From Aureibaculum algae (lineage in GTDB: Bacteria; Bacteroidota; Bacteroidia; Flavobacteriales; Flavobacteriaceae), in assembly GCF_006065315.1 (NCBI RefSeq), contig NZ_CP040749.1:2680501-2744500 (forward strand): a stretch of DNA of 64,000 bases, given 5' to 3'. How positions within the stretch are numbered: the first letter of the stretch is position 1; every line of letters begins with the position of its first letter. This document shows positions 25,269 to 34,161 of this stretch, one piece after another. Under the pieces are notes generated by a model that saw only the letters and a program-made list of their open reading frames with translations, made no database searches and was not told the origin of the DNA. The translations under genes were made by a program, and so were the position numbers.

Positions 25269-28007
25269 ATGAACACCCTAAACCATAATCGTACCTATTC
25301 CTTATTTCTTGGCCTACTCATGTGTAGCCTCGTCAGTTTTGGTCAAACTAAAAAACCATTAAGCTTAGACGATTATGCCCAATGGAATAAAATTACCAAT
25401 ACCGCCATTTCACCCAATGGAAACTGGGTTACCTTTAGTTATGTACCCAATGAAGGCGATGCCACCTTACATATTAAAAAAACAGAAGGCGATACCTTAC
25501 GTACCGCTATCAACGGAAAACAAGTAGCGTTTTCTGCCAATAGCAAATGGGTAGCCTATTTGGTCAATCCCACAAAAAAGGCGGTTGAAAAGCTTAAGGA
25601 AGCTAAAAAACCTATACTTAGCGACTTACAACTGTTGAACCTCGAATCCAACAAAGTTTCTGAGGTGAAAAATGTAAAAGGCTATCATTTTTCAAAGACG
25701 TCTCAATTTATCGCCATTCAAAAAAATCCGATGGATAAGAAGGCAGATCATAAAGGAAGTGATGTGTTGCTGAAAGACCTAAACAAAGACATTACCCTAA
25801 ATATTGGTAATGTAGCCAACTATGCTTTTAACAAAGAAGGCACGCTCTTTTCTTATGTGGTTGATGCTAATGAAGATGATGGTAACGGACTCTTTCTTAT
25901 CGACCTAAACACCTTACGTACCTATCCATTGCACACGGGTAAATTTACCTATGCTCAAATGACATGGAATAAAAAAGGAGATCGATTGGCAGCCCTATTC
26001 GGGACCAAAATAGACACACTGGTAGAACGTGAAAACAAGCTGTATTACACCTCCAATTTATCCTCGGGAATGACCACTGCTATTATACCAAATATATATT
26101 CCCCGGAAGGAGATGCAAATTTTCCTAAACCATTGACTATTTGTGATTATGGAAAGCTTACTTGGAATAAAGCTGGAACACAAATTACCTTCGGTGTTAA
26201 GGCCCAAAAAGACGTTATTAAGAAGGACGATTTACTCAAGGCAGATGTAGATGTTTGGCACTATAAAGATGAACGCATTCAGTCTCGGCAAGCGGTACAA
26301 GCCAAGCAAGATGAAAAGGCAACATTTACCGCGGTATTAAATTTGGACAGCAAAAAATTTATCCCCTTAGAGAATGAGGAGATGCCTAGGGTAACGGTCA
26401 GTAAAAAGTCAGATTGGGCTGTAGGTAGTGTAGATACCTTATACCGTAAAGATCTTACTATGGTTCGAGGCTATACTGATTTATACAGCATCAATACCAA
26501 AACAGGAGCTAAAAAGTTAATCGCCAAAAAGGTGTTGCGGAATATGGGAATATCTCCCAATGGTGAATGGGCACTGTTTTCTAAAGACGGTGCGGTAATG
26601 GGCTATCAATTTGCTAACGGAACGCTATCTAATTTAACGGAACGCACAGGAATCAATTTTGCCAATGAAGAGTATGACATACCCGTTGAAAAACCTACTT
26701 ATGGCATTGCCGGATGGTCAAAAGATGGGGAAACCTTACTCTTAAATCACAAGTTCGATATATGGATCATCTCACTGAATTCAGAAGCTGTATCAAACCT
26801 TACGCAAGGTGTGGGCACTGAAGGGAAAATCCGCTTTCGATTAGTCCAATTAGACCCTGAAGCAGAAACATTTGACCTTACCAAACCCTTATTGCTCTAT
26901 GCCTATGGCGACCGCACCAAAAAATCAGGGTATTATGAAGTAACGGCAGGTAAAAAACCAAAAGCATTGATTTATGAAGACAAAATGATGGGACGCGTAC
27001 TCAAAGCAAAAGATACCGACAACATCATCTTTACCCAACAGACCTTTGTAGATTTTCCTGATTATTGGACATCTAACCTGGCCTTTAAAAGACCCAAAAA
27101 AATTACGAATGCAAATCCGCAACAAGCCGATTTTAAATGGGGCAAAAGAGTATTGGTAGATTATACCGATGAACGCGGACATGAACTACAAGCTACGTTG
27201 GCGTTACCGGCGGACTATGATTCGTCAAAGAAATACCCTATGATTGTGTATTTCTACGAGAAAATGTCTAACCGACATCACCTGTATTCAATGCCTACGT
27301 ATGATGACAGACCACATATGTCTGCTTATGCCAGCAATGGGTATTTGGTCTTAATGCCAGATATCGTTTTTGATGAAGGGTTACCAGGTTCATCCGCTTT
27401 AGATGATGTTACCAGTGCCACAAAAGAAGTGATTAAATTGGGCTATGCAGATCCAGACCATATTGGCTTGCAAGGGCATAGCTGGGGTGGTTATGAATCT
27501 TCCTTTATTGTTACCCAAACCGATATGTTTGCAACCGTAGTAACCGGTGCTCCGTTAACCAATTTGGTGAGTATGTACAATATTGCCTACAAACGCTCAG
27601 GGAGTTTAAATGGTCCCATTTTAGAATGGTCTCAGGGTAGAATGGGTGTGAGTCCGTATGAAAACTTAGCATTGTATCAAAGTCAATCGCCAGTGCATCA
27701 GGCAAAAAACATCAATACACCTTTTTTGATTTTACACGGTACTAGTGATGGAGCGGTAGATTGGAACCAAGGTTTAGAGTTTTATTCCGCAGCAAGAAGA
27801 CTCGGTAAAGAGGTTATTTTATTGTCGTATCCAGATGAACCACATCACTTAGGTAAAGAGGAAAACCAAAAAGATTTTCAAATCCGGATGAAGCAATATT
27901 TTGATCACTACCTAAAAGATAGTGTTGCTCCTTTATGGATGAAGGAAGGCATTAAACATGCCGATAAAAAACGAGTAGGCCCAGAAGTCTTAAAAAAAGG
28001 GGAGTAG
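25269..28007 (+). CDS. Prolyl oligopeptidase-family (S9) serine peptidase, secreted
   Basis: The 912-residue protein has a signal peptide (ending S-F-G-Q near 26). A long beta-propeller region follows, with repeats such as A-I-S-P-N-G-N-W-V-T-F-S and G-I-S-P-N-G-E-W-A-L-F-S. Its C-terminal alpha/beta hydrolase domain has the nucleophile in Q-G-H-S-W-G-G-Y-E-S near residue 737, aspartate in H-G-T-S-D-G-A-V-D near 825 and histidine in D-E-P-H-H-L near 858. This triad order is that of DPP/acylaminoacyl-peptidase-like S9 enzymes. Probably periplasmic, cleaving short peptides. It is paired with the M28 peptidase upstream. GC here is visibly higher than in the next operon. Confidence 0.9.
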   Translation: MNTLNHNRTYSLFLGLLMCSLVSFGQTKKPLSLDDYAQWNKITNTAISPNGNWVTFSYVPNEGDATLHIKKTEGDTLRTAINGKQVAFSANSKWVAYLVNPTKKAVEKLKEAKKPILSDLQLLNLESNKVSEVKNVKGYHFSKTSQFIAIQKNPMDKKADHKGSDVLLKDLNKDITLNIGNVANYAFNKEGTLFSYVVDANEDDGNGLFLIDLNTLRTYPLHTGKFTYAQMTWNKKGDRLAALFGTKIDTLVERENKLYYTSNLSSGMTTAIIPNIYSPEGDANFPKPLTICDYGKLTWNKAGTQITFGVKAQKDVIKKDDLLKADVDVWHYKDERIQSRQAVQAKQDEKATFTAVLNLDSKKFIPLENEEMPRVTVSKKSDWAVGSVDTLYRKDLTMVRGYTDLYSINTKTGAKKLIAKKVLRNMGISPNGEWALFSKDGAVMGYQFANGTLSNLTERTGINFANEEYDIPVEKPTYGIAGWSKDGETLLLNHKFDIWIISLNSEAVSNLTQGVGTEGKIRFRLVQLDPEAETFDLTKPLLLYAYGDRTKKSGYYEVTAGKKPKALIYEDKMMGRVLKAKDTDNIIFTQQTFVDFPDYWTSNLAFKRPKKITNANPQQADFKWGKRVLVDYTDERGHELQATLALPADYDSSKKYPMIVYFYEKMSNRHHLYSMPTYDDRPHMSAYASNGYLVLMPDIVFDEGLPGSSALDDVTSATKEVIKLGYADPDHIGLQGHSWGGYESSFIVTQTDMFATVVTGAPLTNLVSMYNIAYKRSGSLNGPILEWSQGRMGVSPYENLALYQSQSPVHQAKNINTPFLILHGTSDGAVDWNQGLEFYSAARRLGKEVILLSYPDEPHHLGKEENQKDFQIRMKQYFDHYLKDSVAPLWMKEGIKHADKKRVGPEVLKKGE

Positions 28008-28027
28008 TAGTGGTACCACTTCCCCTT
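27992..28027. terminator. Hairpin between convergent S9 peptidase and lipoprotein genes
   Basis: AAGGGGA (27997-28003) pairs with TCCCCTT (28021-28027), and the inner arms AGTGGT/ACCACT extend the stem. The S9 stop codon lies within the stem. The seven A residues on the left become a T-run on the minus strand, so it suits termination of the lipoprotein gene best. Confidence 0.55.
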
Positions 28028-28046
28028 CAAAAATTGTATTGAAATC

Positions 28047-28469
28047 TTAGTTTTCTTTTGCCAACAAGGCTTCTGCGTTGGCAATGCTACCGAGCATCAT
28101 GTCTTTCATTTGTTGCACTTTTTCCTCTTGTTCCAAAAGTAAGGCTTCTTTTTCTGGAGTTAAGGCTTTGCCTTCTAAGATTTCTTCTGAATCAAATTTA
28201 TCGCCAAAGTCTTTCATCCATTCCATCATAAAATCATAGGCATGTACCAACGAATCTTTGGCAACTTTGTAGGTGGCACCTGTTGCAGTAGTATCAATTT
28301 TAGGCTCTAAGGCACTTGATAACTTACCGATGGTACTCATTTTGGGCATTAGCTCATCATGAACCGCCATTACACGTTCCATACGGGTTTGTTCTTTTAC
28401 TTCCTTTTTGCAGGAAGTTATACATAGTGTGAATGCTGTAAATACGAGGAGAAAAACTGTTGTTTTCAT
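28047..28469 (-). CDS. Small helical lipoprotein of unknown function
   Basis: The 140-residue protein begins with a lipoprotein signal (L-C-I-T-S-C-K-K-E, with the acylated cysteine near residue 20). The rest is almost entirely helical and rich in Glu, Lys and Met, with a conserved-looking M-E-R-V-M-A-V-H-D-E-L-M-P-K-M near 30 and a C-terminal coiled-coil-like L-L-L-E-Q-E-E-K-V-Q-Q-M-K. Such proteins are widespread in Flavobacteriaceae, and some have been mislabelled 'viral A-type inclusion protein'. Function unknown. Confidence 0.75.
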   Translation of the reverse strand: MKTTVFLLVFTAFTLCITSCKKEVKEQTRMERVMAVHDELMPKMSTIGKLSSALEPKIDTTATGATYKVAKDSLVHAYDFMMEWMKDFGDKFDSEEILEGKALTPEKEALLLEQEEKVQQMKDMMLGSIANAEALLAKEN

Positions 28470-28500
28470 AATATTTCAATTTAAGGATAAAAACGAGTAA

Positions 28501-28508
28501 CAAAGTTA
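28501..28508 (-). promoter_or_regulatory. Putative -7 box (TAACTTTG) for the small lipoprotein gene
   Basis: Full match to TAnnTTTG on the minus strand, 32 bases upstream of the start codon at 28469. No -33 element identified. Confidence 0.4.
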
Positions 28509-28699
28509 AGGGTATTTCTATGCTAAACATCGTTTTTGTGGAATTTATTGAGGTGGGAATTTTTGAGATTTTATTGTCAATATGTACTGCGTTCTTAAAT
28601 ATTAAAAAAAATTAAGTTAGGAACTTTTCGGAATTTAATAAGTGCACAAAATCTTCTCGTCTATTTCAGTATTTTATATTTAACCTATTGTAAATTTTT

Positions 28700-28707
28700 T
28701 ATCTTTG
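28700..28707 (+). promoter_or_regulatory. Putative -7 box (TATCTTTG) of the STAND/TIR-like operon
   Basis: Full match to TAnnTTTG, ending 16 bases before the ATG at 28723. It is the only consensus box in the very AT-rich 230-base region between the divergent lipoprotein gene and this operon. It overlaps an upstream in-frame TTG, which makes ATG 28723 the better start for the first gene. Confidence 0.5.
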
Positions 28708-28722
28708 ATTAAATTTAGAAGA

Positions 28723-29133
28723 ATGGCTCATTTAAATATTATTTTACCGATAACCCTACTTTTAATTGGTTTCTTGTTAAAACTTTTTATTGGAAGGAAC
28801 ATTGAAACACCCAGTTTGATTGAAGCTTTGTGCGAACTACCTGTTGATATTATTTTTCTTGCATTATCATTTTCAATTGCCTTTACCTTATCAAAAACAG
28901 AAAATCAAGCAAACGGTTTGTTCTTTTGTTTCGCAGGAATTGCTGTTGCCATATTAGTTGTAGCACTTTGGCGAATTACAATAATTTATTATTTAAAAAA
29001 GGTAAAATATTTTTGGCCAATTATTTTAGCGATTAATTTGTTTGTTTCAAGTTATGCAATTAAAAAATCTGTAGATTTAATTATTGATGGAGTTGAAAAA
29101 ATAGAAAAACTTGATTCAGAACACAACAAATAA
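28723..29133 (+). CDS. Four-helix membrane protein, first gene of putative defence operon
   Basis: The 136-residue protein has about four hydrophobic helices (approximately residues 4-22, 42-60, 67-90 and 99-116) and a short charged C-terminus (V-E-K-I-E-K-L-D-S-E-H-N-K). No family is recognised. It lies 18 bases ahead of a membrane-anchored TIR-like gene, which overlaps a STAND NTPase gene. Base composition is as AT-rich as in the two partners. As the most upstream gene it might be the membrane effector or a scaffold for the TIR-like protein, but this is inference from context only. Confidence 0.65.
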   Translation: MAHLNIILPITLLLIGFLLKLFIGRNIETPSLIEALCELPVDIIFLALSFSIAFTLSKTENQANGLFFCFAGIAVAILVVALWRITIIYYLKKVKYFWPIILAINLFVSSYAIKKSVDLIIDGVEKIEKLDSEHNK

Positions 29134-29151
29134 TCAAAAGATAGAGAACAA

Positions 29152-29871
29152 ATGATTAAAGAATATATATATATAATTTCACTTGCTTTAGTTAGTGCTT
29201 TAATAGCATTGATAGCATATATAATTGCCAAAAGGTCAAAACTTTCAAAATATAACGATGATAAAAAAAGAGCTGAATTAGAAGGTATTCGTAAATCGCT
29301 CGAATCTCAGATGTATAACATAAATGATAGATTAGTCTTAAACGAAGAAAGATGGAGAGATGTAAATCACTTGCTGTTACGAGATGAGTATATTAAAAAC
29401 GATTCTCCACTTACGGAAAGATCGAAAATACAATTAACTGAATTTTTAAAATCAAATGGAATTAAGGAGAATGATTTAAAAATTGATGAAAAACTAGTCT
29501 TTATACTGACACCTTTTCATAATAGATATCAGAATGAATATAACGTTATTAAAGAGGTCTGTTTATCAATAGGGTTCAAAGCTTTTAGAGGAGATGAAAA
29601 CTATTTTAAGAGTGATATATTTCCAGAAATGCTTAAATTAATAGTAAAAGCAAATTTGATAATTGCCAATATTAATGGTAGAAACCCTAATGTATTATAT
29701 GAACTTGGAATAGCTCAAGCTCTTGATAAACCTGTAATATTGATTTCTAGCGAACCTGAAAATCTACCAGTAGATATAAAATCTAAAAGATTTCTTATTT
29801 ACAAGAATAGTGATGAACTTCGTGTTTTAATTAGAGAAGAGCTTTTTAACATTGTGAATAATAATGAGTAA
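29152..29871 (+). CDS. Membrane-anchored TIR/nucleoside deoxyribosyltransferase-like protein
   Basis: The 239-residue protein has an N-terminal transmembrane helix (about residues 5-27), then a coiled-coil-like linker (L-E-G-I-R-K-S-L-E-S-Q-M), and a C-terminal domain from about 112. That domain has K-L-V-F-I-L-T-P-F-H, G-F-K-A-F-R-G-D-E near 143, K-A-N-L-I-I-A-N-I-N-G-R-N-P-N-V and L-Y-E-L-G-I-A-Q-A-L near 180-192, then P-V-I-L-I-S-S. This is the fold shared by TIR-like NAD-processing domains and nucleoside 2-deoxyribosyltransferases, in which the glutamate of the YELG motif is the expected catalytic residue. The last 8 bases overlap the next gene, so the two are probably translationally coupled. 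NAD cleavage is inference. Confidence 0.75.
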   Translation: MIKEYIYIISLALVSALIALIAYIIAKRSKLSKYNDDKKRAELEGIRKSLESQMYNINDRLVLNEERWRDVNHLLLRDEYIKNDSPLTERSKIQLTEFLKSNGIKENDLKIDEKLVFILTPFHNRYQNEYNVIKEVCLSIGFKAFRGDENYFKSDIFPEMLKLIVKANLIIANINGRNPNVLYELGIAQALDKPVILISSEPENLPVDIKSKRFLIYKNSDELRVLIREELFNIVNNNE

Positions 29872-32800
29872 ACTTCAAAATATAGAAAATGCACTTTCTG
29901 CTATTAACGGTGCCGTATTTCAAGAATTATGTGACAGTTTTCTCTTATTAAGAAATAATAATTACTCCGCATTTTCTAGAACAGGTAGCCAAAAAGGTAA
30001 TCAAAAAACAATAAAAGGCACACCAGATTCTTTTCTTTTATTACCCAATGGTAAATATATATTTGTAGAATATTCAACTAATAAAACCCAAGGCATTAAC
30101 AAGTTACAAGATGATATTGATAAGTGTCTGGATAATAAAAAAACAGGAATTGATATTGCTATTATTTCTGAAATTATTATTTGTGTAAATTTTCACTTAA
30201 AAGTTTTCGAAATTGAAACATTACGTTCTTTATTAGAGAATACCAGTATTAGGTTAACTATTTACACATTGGATAGTTTAGCTTTGGAACTAAGTTTACA
30301 ACACAGGGATTTAGCCAAGAGATATTTACAAATCCCTATTGACACAGGCCAAATAATTTCAATAGATAAGTTTATAAAAGAATACAATAGTATTTCGAAT
30401 GGTATTGCTACTCCATTAAATAATAAATTTCTACACAGAGTCGATGAATTAAAAGAGCTAAAAAAAGCCCTTCGTAATAATGACTTTATAATTTTAACTG
30501 GAGCACCAGGAGTTGGAAAGACAAAATTGGCAATAGAGGCAATAAGGGAATTTGTAAAAGAAAATCCAAGTTTTAGTGCTTATTGCATTTCATACAAACA
30601 TCATTCATTGTTAGAGGATTTATACCAATATTTTGATTCAGATAAAAACTATATTTTGTTCGTTGATGATGCTAATCGAATAGATGCTTTTAATCAAATA
30701 ACAGGATTTTATAAATCTCATAAGAATGGAAATTTTAAAATTATTACGACCGTTAGAGATTATGCTTTTCAAGAAATTGAAAAACTAAGTCAAGAATATA
30801 ATCCAATAAGGATCGATCTTAATAAATTTTCTGATGAACAAATTGAGAAGATACTGGAGGCTGAACCATTAAGTATTAGTAACACGGATTATCAAAAGGA
30901 GATTGTTCGAATAGCCGAGGGAAATCCTAGAATAGCAATTATGACCGCTCTTTTAGCTAAAGAAAAACAGGATATAACCGTTTTATCAGATGTTTCAGAT
31001 TTATTTGAAAAGTATTTTTCAACTTTTATAAAGGACGATGGGCAATTTTCTAATGACTTAAACTTAAAATGTCTTGGAATAATATCATTCTTTTATACTA
31101 TTCCATTTAAAGATAAGGATACAACTTTGAAAATTTTGGAAACCTTCAATGTCACATATGATGATTTTATACAAGTAATTGATAATCTAGATAGACTTGA
31201 ACTTGTTGAAATTCAATATGAGAATGTAAAAATACCAGAACAAAACTTATCAACCTATTTCTTCTACAGAAGTTTTATAAAAGATGATTTATTGTCCTTT
31301 AAAACTTTGCTTCAAAAATATTTCTTTGAGAATATATTTAGATTTAGCGACACTGTTATTCCTGCAAATAACACCTTTGGTCCAGAAAGAGTAATGAAAA
31401 AATTAAAACCTCATTTATTAGAATATTGGAGGGAGTTAATTTCATTAAATAAAGAAAATCTAAATATAAAATTTTTAAATACTTTTTGGTTTTATCTTCA
31501 AGATGAAACACTTGAATATGTTTTAAACTCCGTAAAACATATTTCACAACCAGAAATTGAAAAGTTTAAGGTAACATATTCGAATAATGAGTTTTCACAT
31601 AAAGGAGATGAAATAATTGAATTATTAGGAAATTATTTTTACAATACTTCAAATCTTAAAGAAGCAATTGAACTTTCTCTATTATATGTTAGAAAAAAAC
31701 CTAAACTCTTATCAAATTTAATATATAAAATAGTAAGTACGCTAACATTTGATAAAAACGATTATCAAATTGCTTATTTCAGACAAGTTTCATTGTTTAA
31801 AATATTAATTAATGGACTTAAAATTGAAAGAAACTATTACATTCAAATTCTACTTGAGCTAAGTAAGACTTTTTTACAGTATAAGTTTCATCATTTCAAA
31901 AGGGGAAGAAACAATTCTTTTTATCACTATGATTATTACCTGGAAAATAGTCCTGAGATTAAATTATTTCGCAAAAATCTTTGGGAAACAATTAATAATA
32001 ATTTTGAAGAAAATCCACAACTTTCATTTGATGTTCTAAAAAGTCTAAAAGATTCACCAAGAGATATTGTCAAAAAAATTTTAGAATTTGATTTGAAATT
32101 CCTTATAAACATAATAGAAAAACACCTAAATACAGAATCGTTTGAGCATGCTAATTATGTTCAAGATAAAATTAAATGGTTAAAAATATGTAAAATTAAA
32201 CATCCAAAACTCCAATACTTAAAATCAAAATTCACAAATGAATTATATGAAATTTCTTTAAAAATTGATTGGGATAAGTTTCGAGATAAAGAAATGTATG
32301 AATATGATAACCTAACAGAATATGATGTTTTAAAAGAATTGGAAATAAGAAAATCTTTTGTTTTTGAAGATTCCCATGAGGTGGATGAGTTTTATAAAAA
32401 ATTCGTTTATATAAGAACATTTTCAAGTAATGATTGGAATTATTCAAAGGTTTTAGATATCATTATTGATGAAAACTTCAATCATAATTTTGAAATTGGA
32501 CTCTTTTTCTTAGAACTAGTTATAAAGGAGAATAAAATACAAAATTTTATTCCCAATGTAGCTTTTACCAATCAATTGACCAAAAATCATATCGCCGATA
32601 AAATTTGGAGTATAATTTCTGAGAATCAGTTTGATTTAAAGCCTATATGGCAGCTGTCTTTTCTTGATAGGTTAAGTGATAATTTAGTATCCAAAAAATA
32701 TTTAAATTTTTTCATAGAAACAATTAAAAATACTAAACGAACATATATCTCGCATTTCGAAAAAATAGCAAGATTTAAAAAGATTGAACCTAACTTATTT

Positions 32801-33595
32801 AAAATAATATTGTCAACTATTCTTGAACAAAATATTAATGGTGCTGATATTAAAATATGGATGTCTTTTTTTGAAGAGTATTTCGAAGAATTAGGAGATG
32901 ATCTTAATTTAATCAAACAATCCTATATCCAGCAAGACCTGCTACAATCAAACTTTGATTATAAAGGAAATGGCTTTCTTAAAATTTTAGAAATTGACTC
33001 AAACTTTCTTATAGAATATGTTCAAGCAATTAAATCTCAATACCAATTTAGTATTCCGAGAGAAAATAGAAAATTTGGATTTATTTGGAGCGTGAATGAT
33101 ATTGAAAATGTAATGTCCAAGGTATTTGATTTTTTTGTAGAGAAAGAACCCTATTTCGGAATGTCAAATCATTATTGTAATACGTTTTTTAATGCTATTC
33201 CTCTAGGATATGAAAATAAAGCAGAAGAATTTTTAATTAAATATGCTCGAATTAATTGTGATGATTATAAAAAAGTTAATATTGTTGTTGATATTGTACG
33301 CGGGGAAATGAAAAGGATTTTCAACGATATTTTAATTCAGCACATTTCTTTGAACCAAGATGTTAATGTTTTTTCTAATATATGGTGGAGAGGTAATGGC
33401 GGTACATATTCTGGAAATGTAATTATAGGAGATATTCAAGCGTCCGATTGGCGAAATATTTTATCAATAATAGAAAAATCTGAACTGGGTATAGAAACAA
33501 TTCCAATTAAAAATCAAGTTAAAAGAAATATCGAGAATGCCTTAAAAAATGGTGATTTAGAAAGGAAAAGAAGATTTTTGAGAAGAGGCATATAA
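29864..33595 (+). CDS. Large STAND (nSTAND3-like) NTPase with nuclease-like N-terminus
   Basis: The 1243-residue protein has three parts. Residues about 10-75 resemble a restriction-endonuclease (PD-(D/E)xK) fold: F-Q-E-L-C-D-S-F, R-T-G-S-Q-K-G, and G-T-P-D-S-F-L-L-L-P-N-G-K-Y-I-F-V-E-Y-S, although ExK is changed to E-Y-S. Residues about 190-330 form a STAND ATPase with Walker A G-A-P-G-V-G-K-T near 212-219, Walker B Y-I-L-F-V-D-D-A near 263-270 and the sensor I-I-T-T-V-R-D near 290. A winged-helix-like section follows (about 395-460), then roughly 750 residues of helical repeats with no recognised family, probably the sensor. The layout is that of Avs-like and other STAND immune proteins. 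The start ATG overlaps the preceding stop. Confidence 0.78.
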   Translation: MSKLQNIENALSAINGAVFQELCDSFLLLRNNNYSAFSRTGSQKGNQKTIKGTPDSFLLLPNGKYIFVEYSTNKTQGINKLQDDIDKCLDNKKTGIDIAIISEIIICVNFHLKVFEIETLRSLLENTSIRLTIYTLDSLALELSLQHRDLAKRYLQIPIDTGQIISIDKFIKEYNSISNGIATPLNNKFLHRVDELKELKKALRNNDFIILTGAPGVGKTKLAIEAIREFVKENPSFSAYCISYKHHSLLEDLYQYFDSDKNYILFVDDANRIDAFNQITGFYKSHKNGNFKIITTVRDYAFQEIEKLSQEYNPIRIDLNKFSDEQIEKILEAEPLSISNTDYQKEIVRIAEGNPRIAIMTALLAKEKQDITVLSDVSDLFEKYFSTFIKDDGQFSNDLNLKCLGIISFFYTIPFKDKDTTLKILETFNVTYDDFIQVIDNLDRLELVEIQYENVKIPEQNLSTYFFYRSFIKDDLLSFKTLLQKYFFENIFRFSDTVIPANNTFGPERVMKKLKPHLLEYWRELISLNKENLNIKFLNTFWFYLQDETLEYVLNSVKHISQPEIEKFKVTYSNNEFSHKGDEIIELLGNYFYNTSNLKEAIELSLLYVRKKPKLLSNLIYKIVSTLTFDKNDYQIAYFRQVSLFKILINGLKIERNYYIQILLELSKTFLQYKFHHFKRGRNNSFYHYDYYLENSPEIKLFRKNLWETINNNFEENPQLSFDVLKSLKDSPRDIVKKILEFDLKFLINIIEKHLNTESFEHANYVQDKIKWLKICKIKHPKLQYLKSKFTNELYEISLKIDWDKFRDKEMYEYDNLTEYDVLKELEIRKSFVFEDSHEVDEFYKKFVYIRTFSSNDWNYSKVLDIIIDENFNHNFEIGLFFLELVIKENKIQNFIPNVAFTNQLTKNHIADKIWSIISENQFDLKPIWQLSFLDRLSDNLVSKKYLNFFIETIKNTKRTYISHFEKIARFKKIEPNLFKIILSTILEQNINGADIKIWMSFFEEYFEELGDDLNLIKQSYIQQDLLQSNFDYKGNGFLKILEIDSNFLIEYVQAIKSQYQFSIPRENRKFGFIWSVNDIENVMSKVFDFFVEKEPYFGMSNHYCNTFFNAIPLGYENKAEEFLIKYARINCDDYKKVNIVVDIVRGEMKRIFNDILIQHISLNQDVNVFSNIWWRGNGGTYSGNVIIGDIQASDWRNILSIIEKSELGIETIPIKNQVKRNIENALKNGDLERKRRFLRRGI

Positions 33596-34161
33596 ATTTT
33601 GCATTAAACATAATAAGGAGAACTCATCTGTGAATACTAAGGATAAAAAGTATATAATTACTTTAGATCAAAGATTAATATGACTTAAATTGAAATTTCT
33701 TTTAAGTGAAATTGTGAATGAAGGAATCGATTTTTGTTTTAAAAATTTTAAACTTACATAGCAAATGTAGTATTCCTCTTTTTTCATATTTTACAACTAC
33801 AAGTCAGGTTTTTAACACCTCGTTATCCTATTTTTTTTAAGAAATGTGGTTTGAATGAAATAATCATTTTCAATTATAGAAAGCTCCCATTTGTAAAATA
33901 GAAGCGAACCCAAAAATCCGCAACATAGCTTCACAACGGATACTAAAAAATAGTATCACAGAAGTAACATTCTTTATAAAACACCAGGCTAAGTAGGCGT
34001 GTTATACCTTTTATAGATTTTATCTTCACTTAACTGCTAAAACACACCCTAAATTATGTAGCAATTCTTACTTTTGATTTTATATAATTTCTTTCTTTTT
34101 AAAAGAAGGAAAAACAAGTAGTTTGTTTCTATACGAAACATAAAATATAGTAAAAACACCT
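33596..34161. other. Intergenic region downstream of the STAND gene
   Basis: 566 bases without a convincing gene. A small hairpin GATACTA/TAGTATC lies at 33939-33957. There are several A and T runs but no clear terminator directly after the STAND stop codon, no tRNA and no direct repeat of the operon's upstream end that would mark an insertion. The stretch must include the promoter of the WG-repeat gene; no full TAnnTTTG box was found. Confidence 0.45.
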
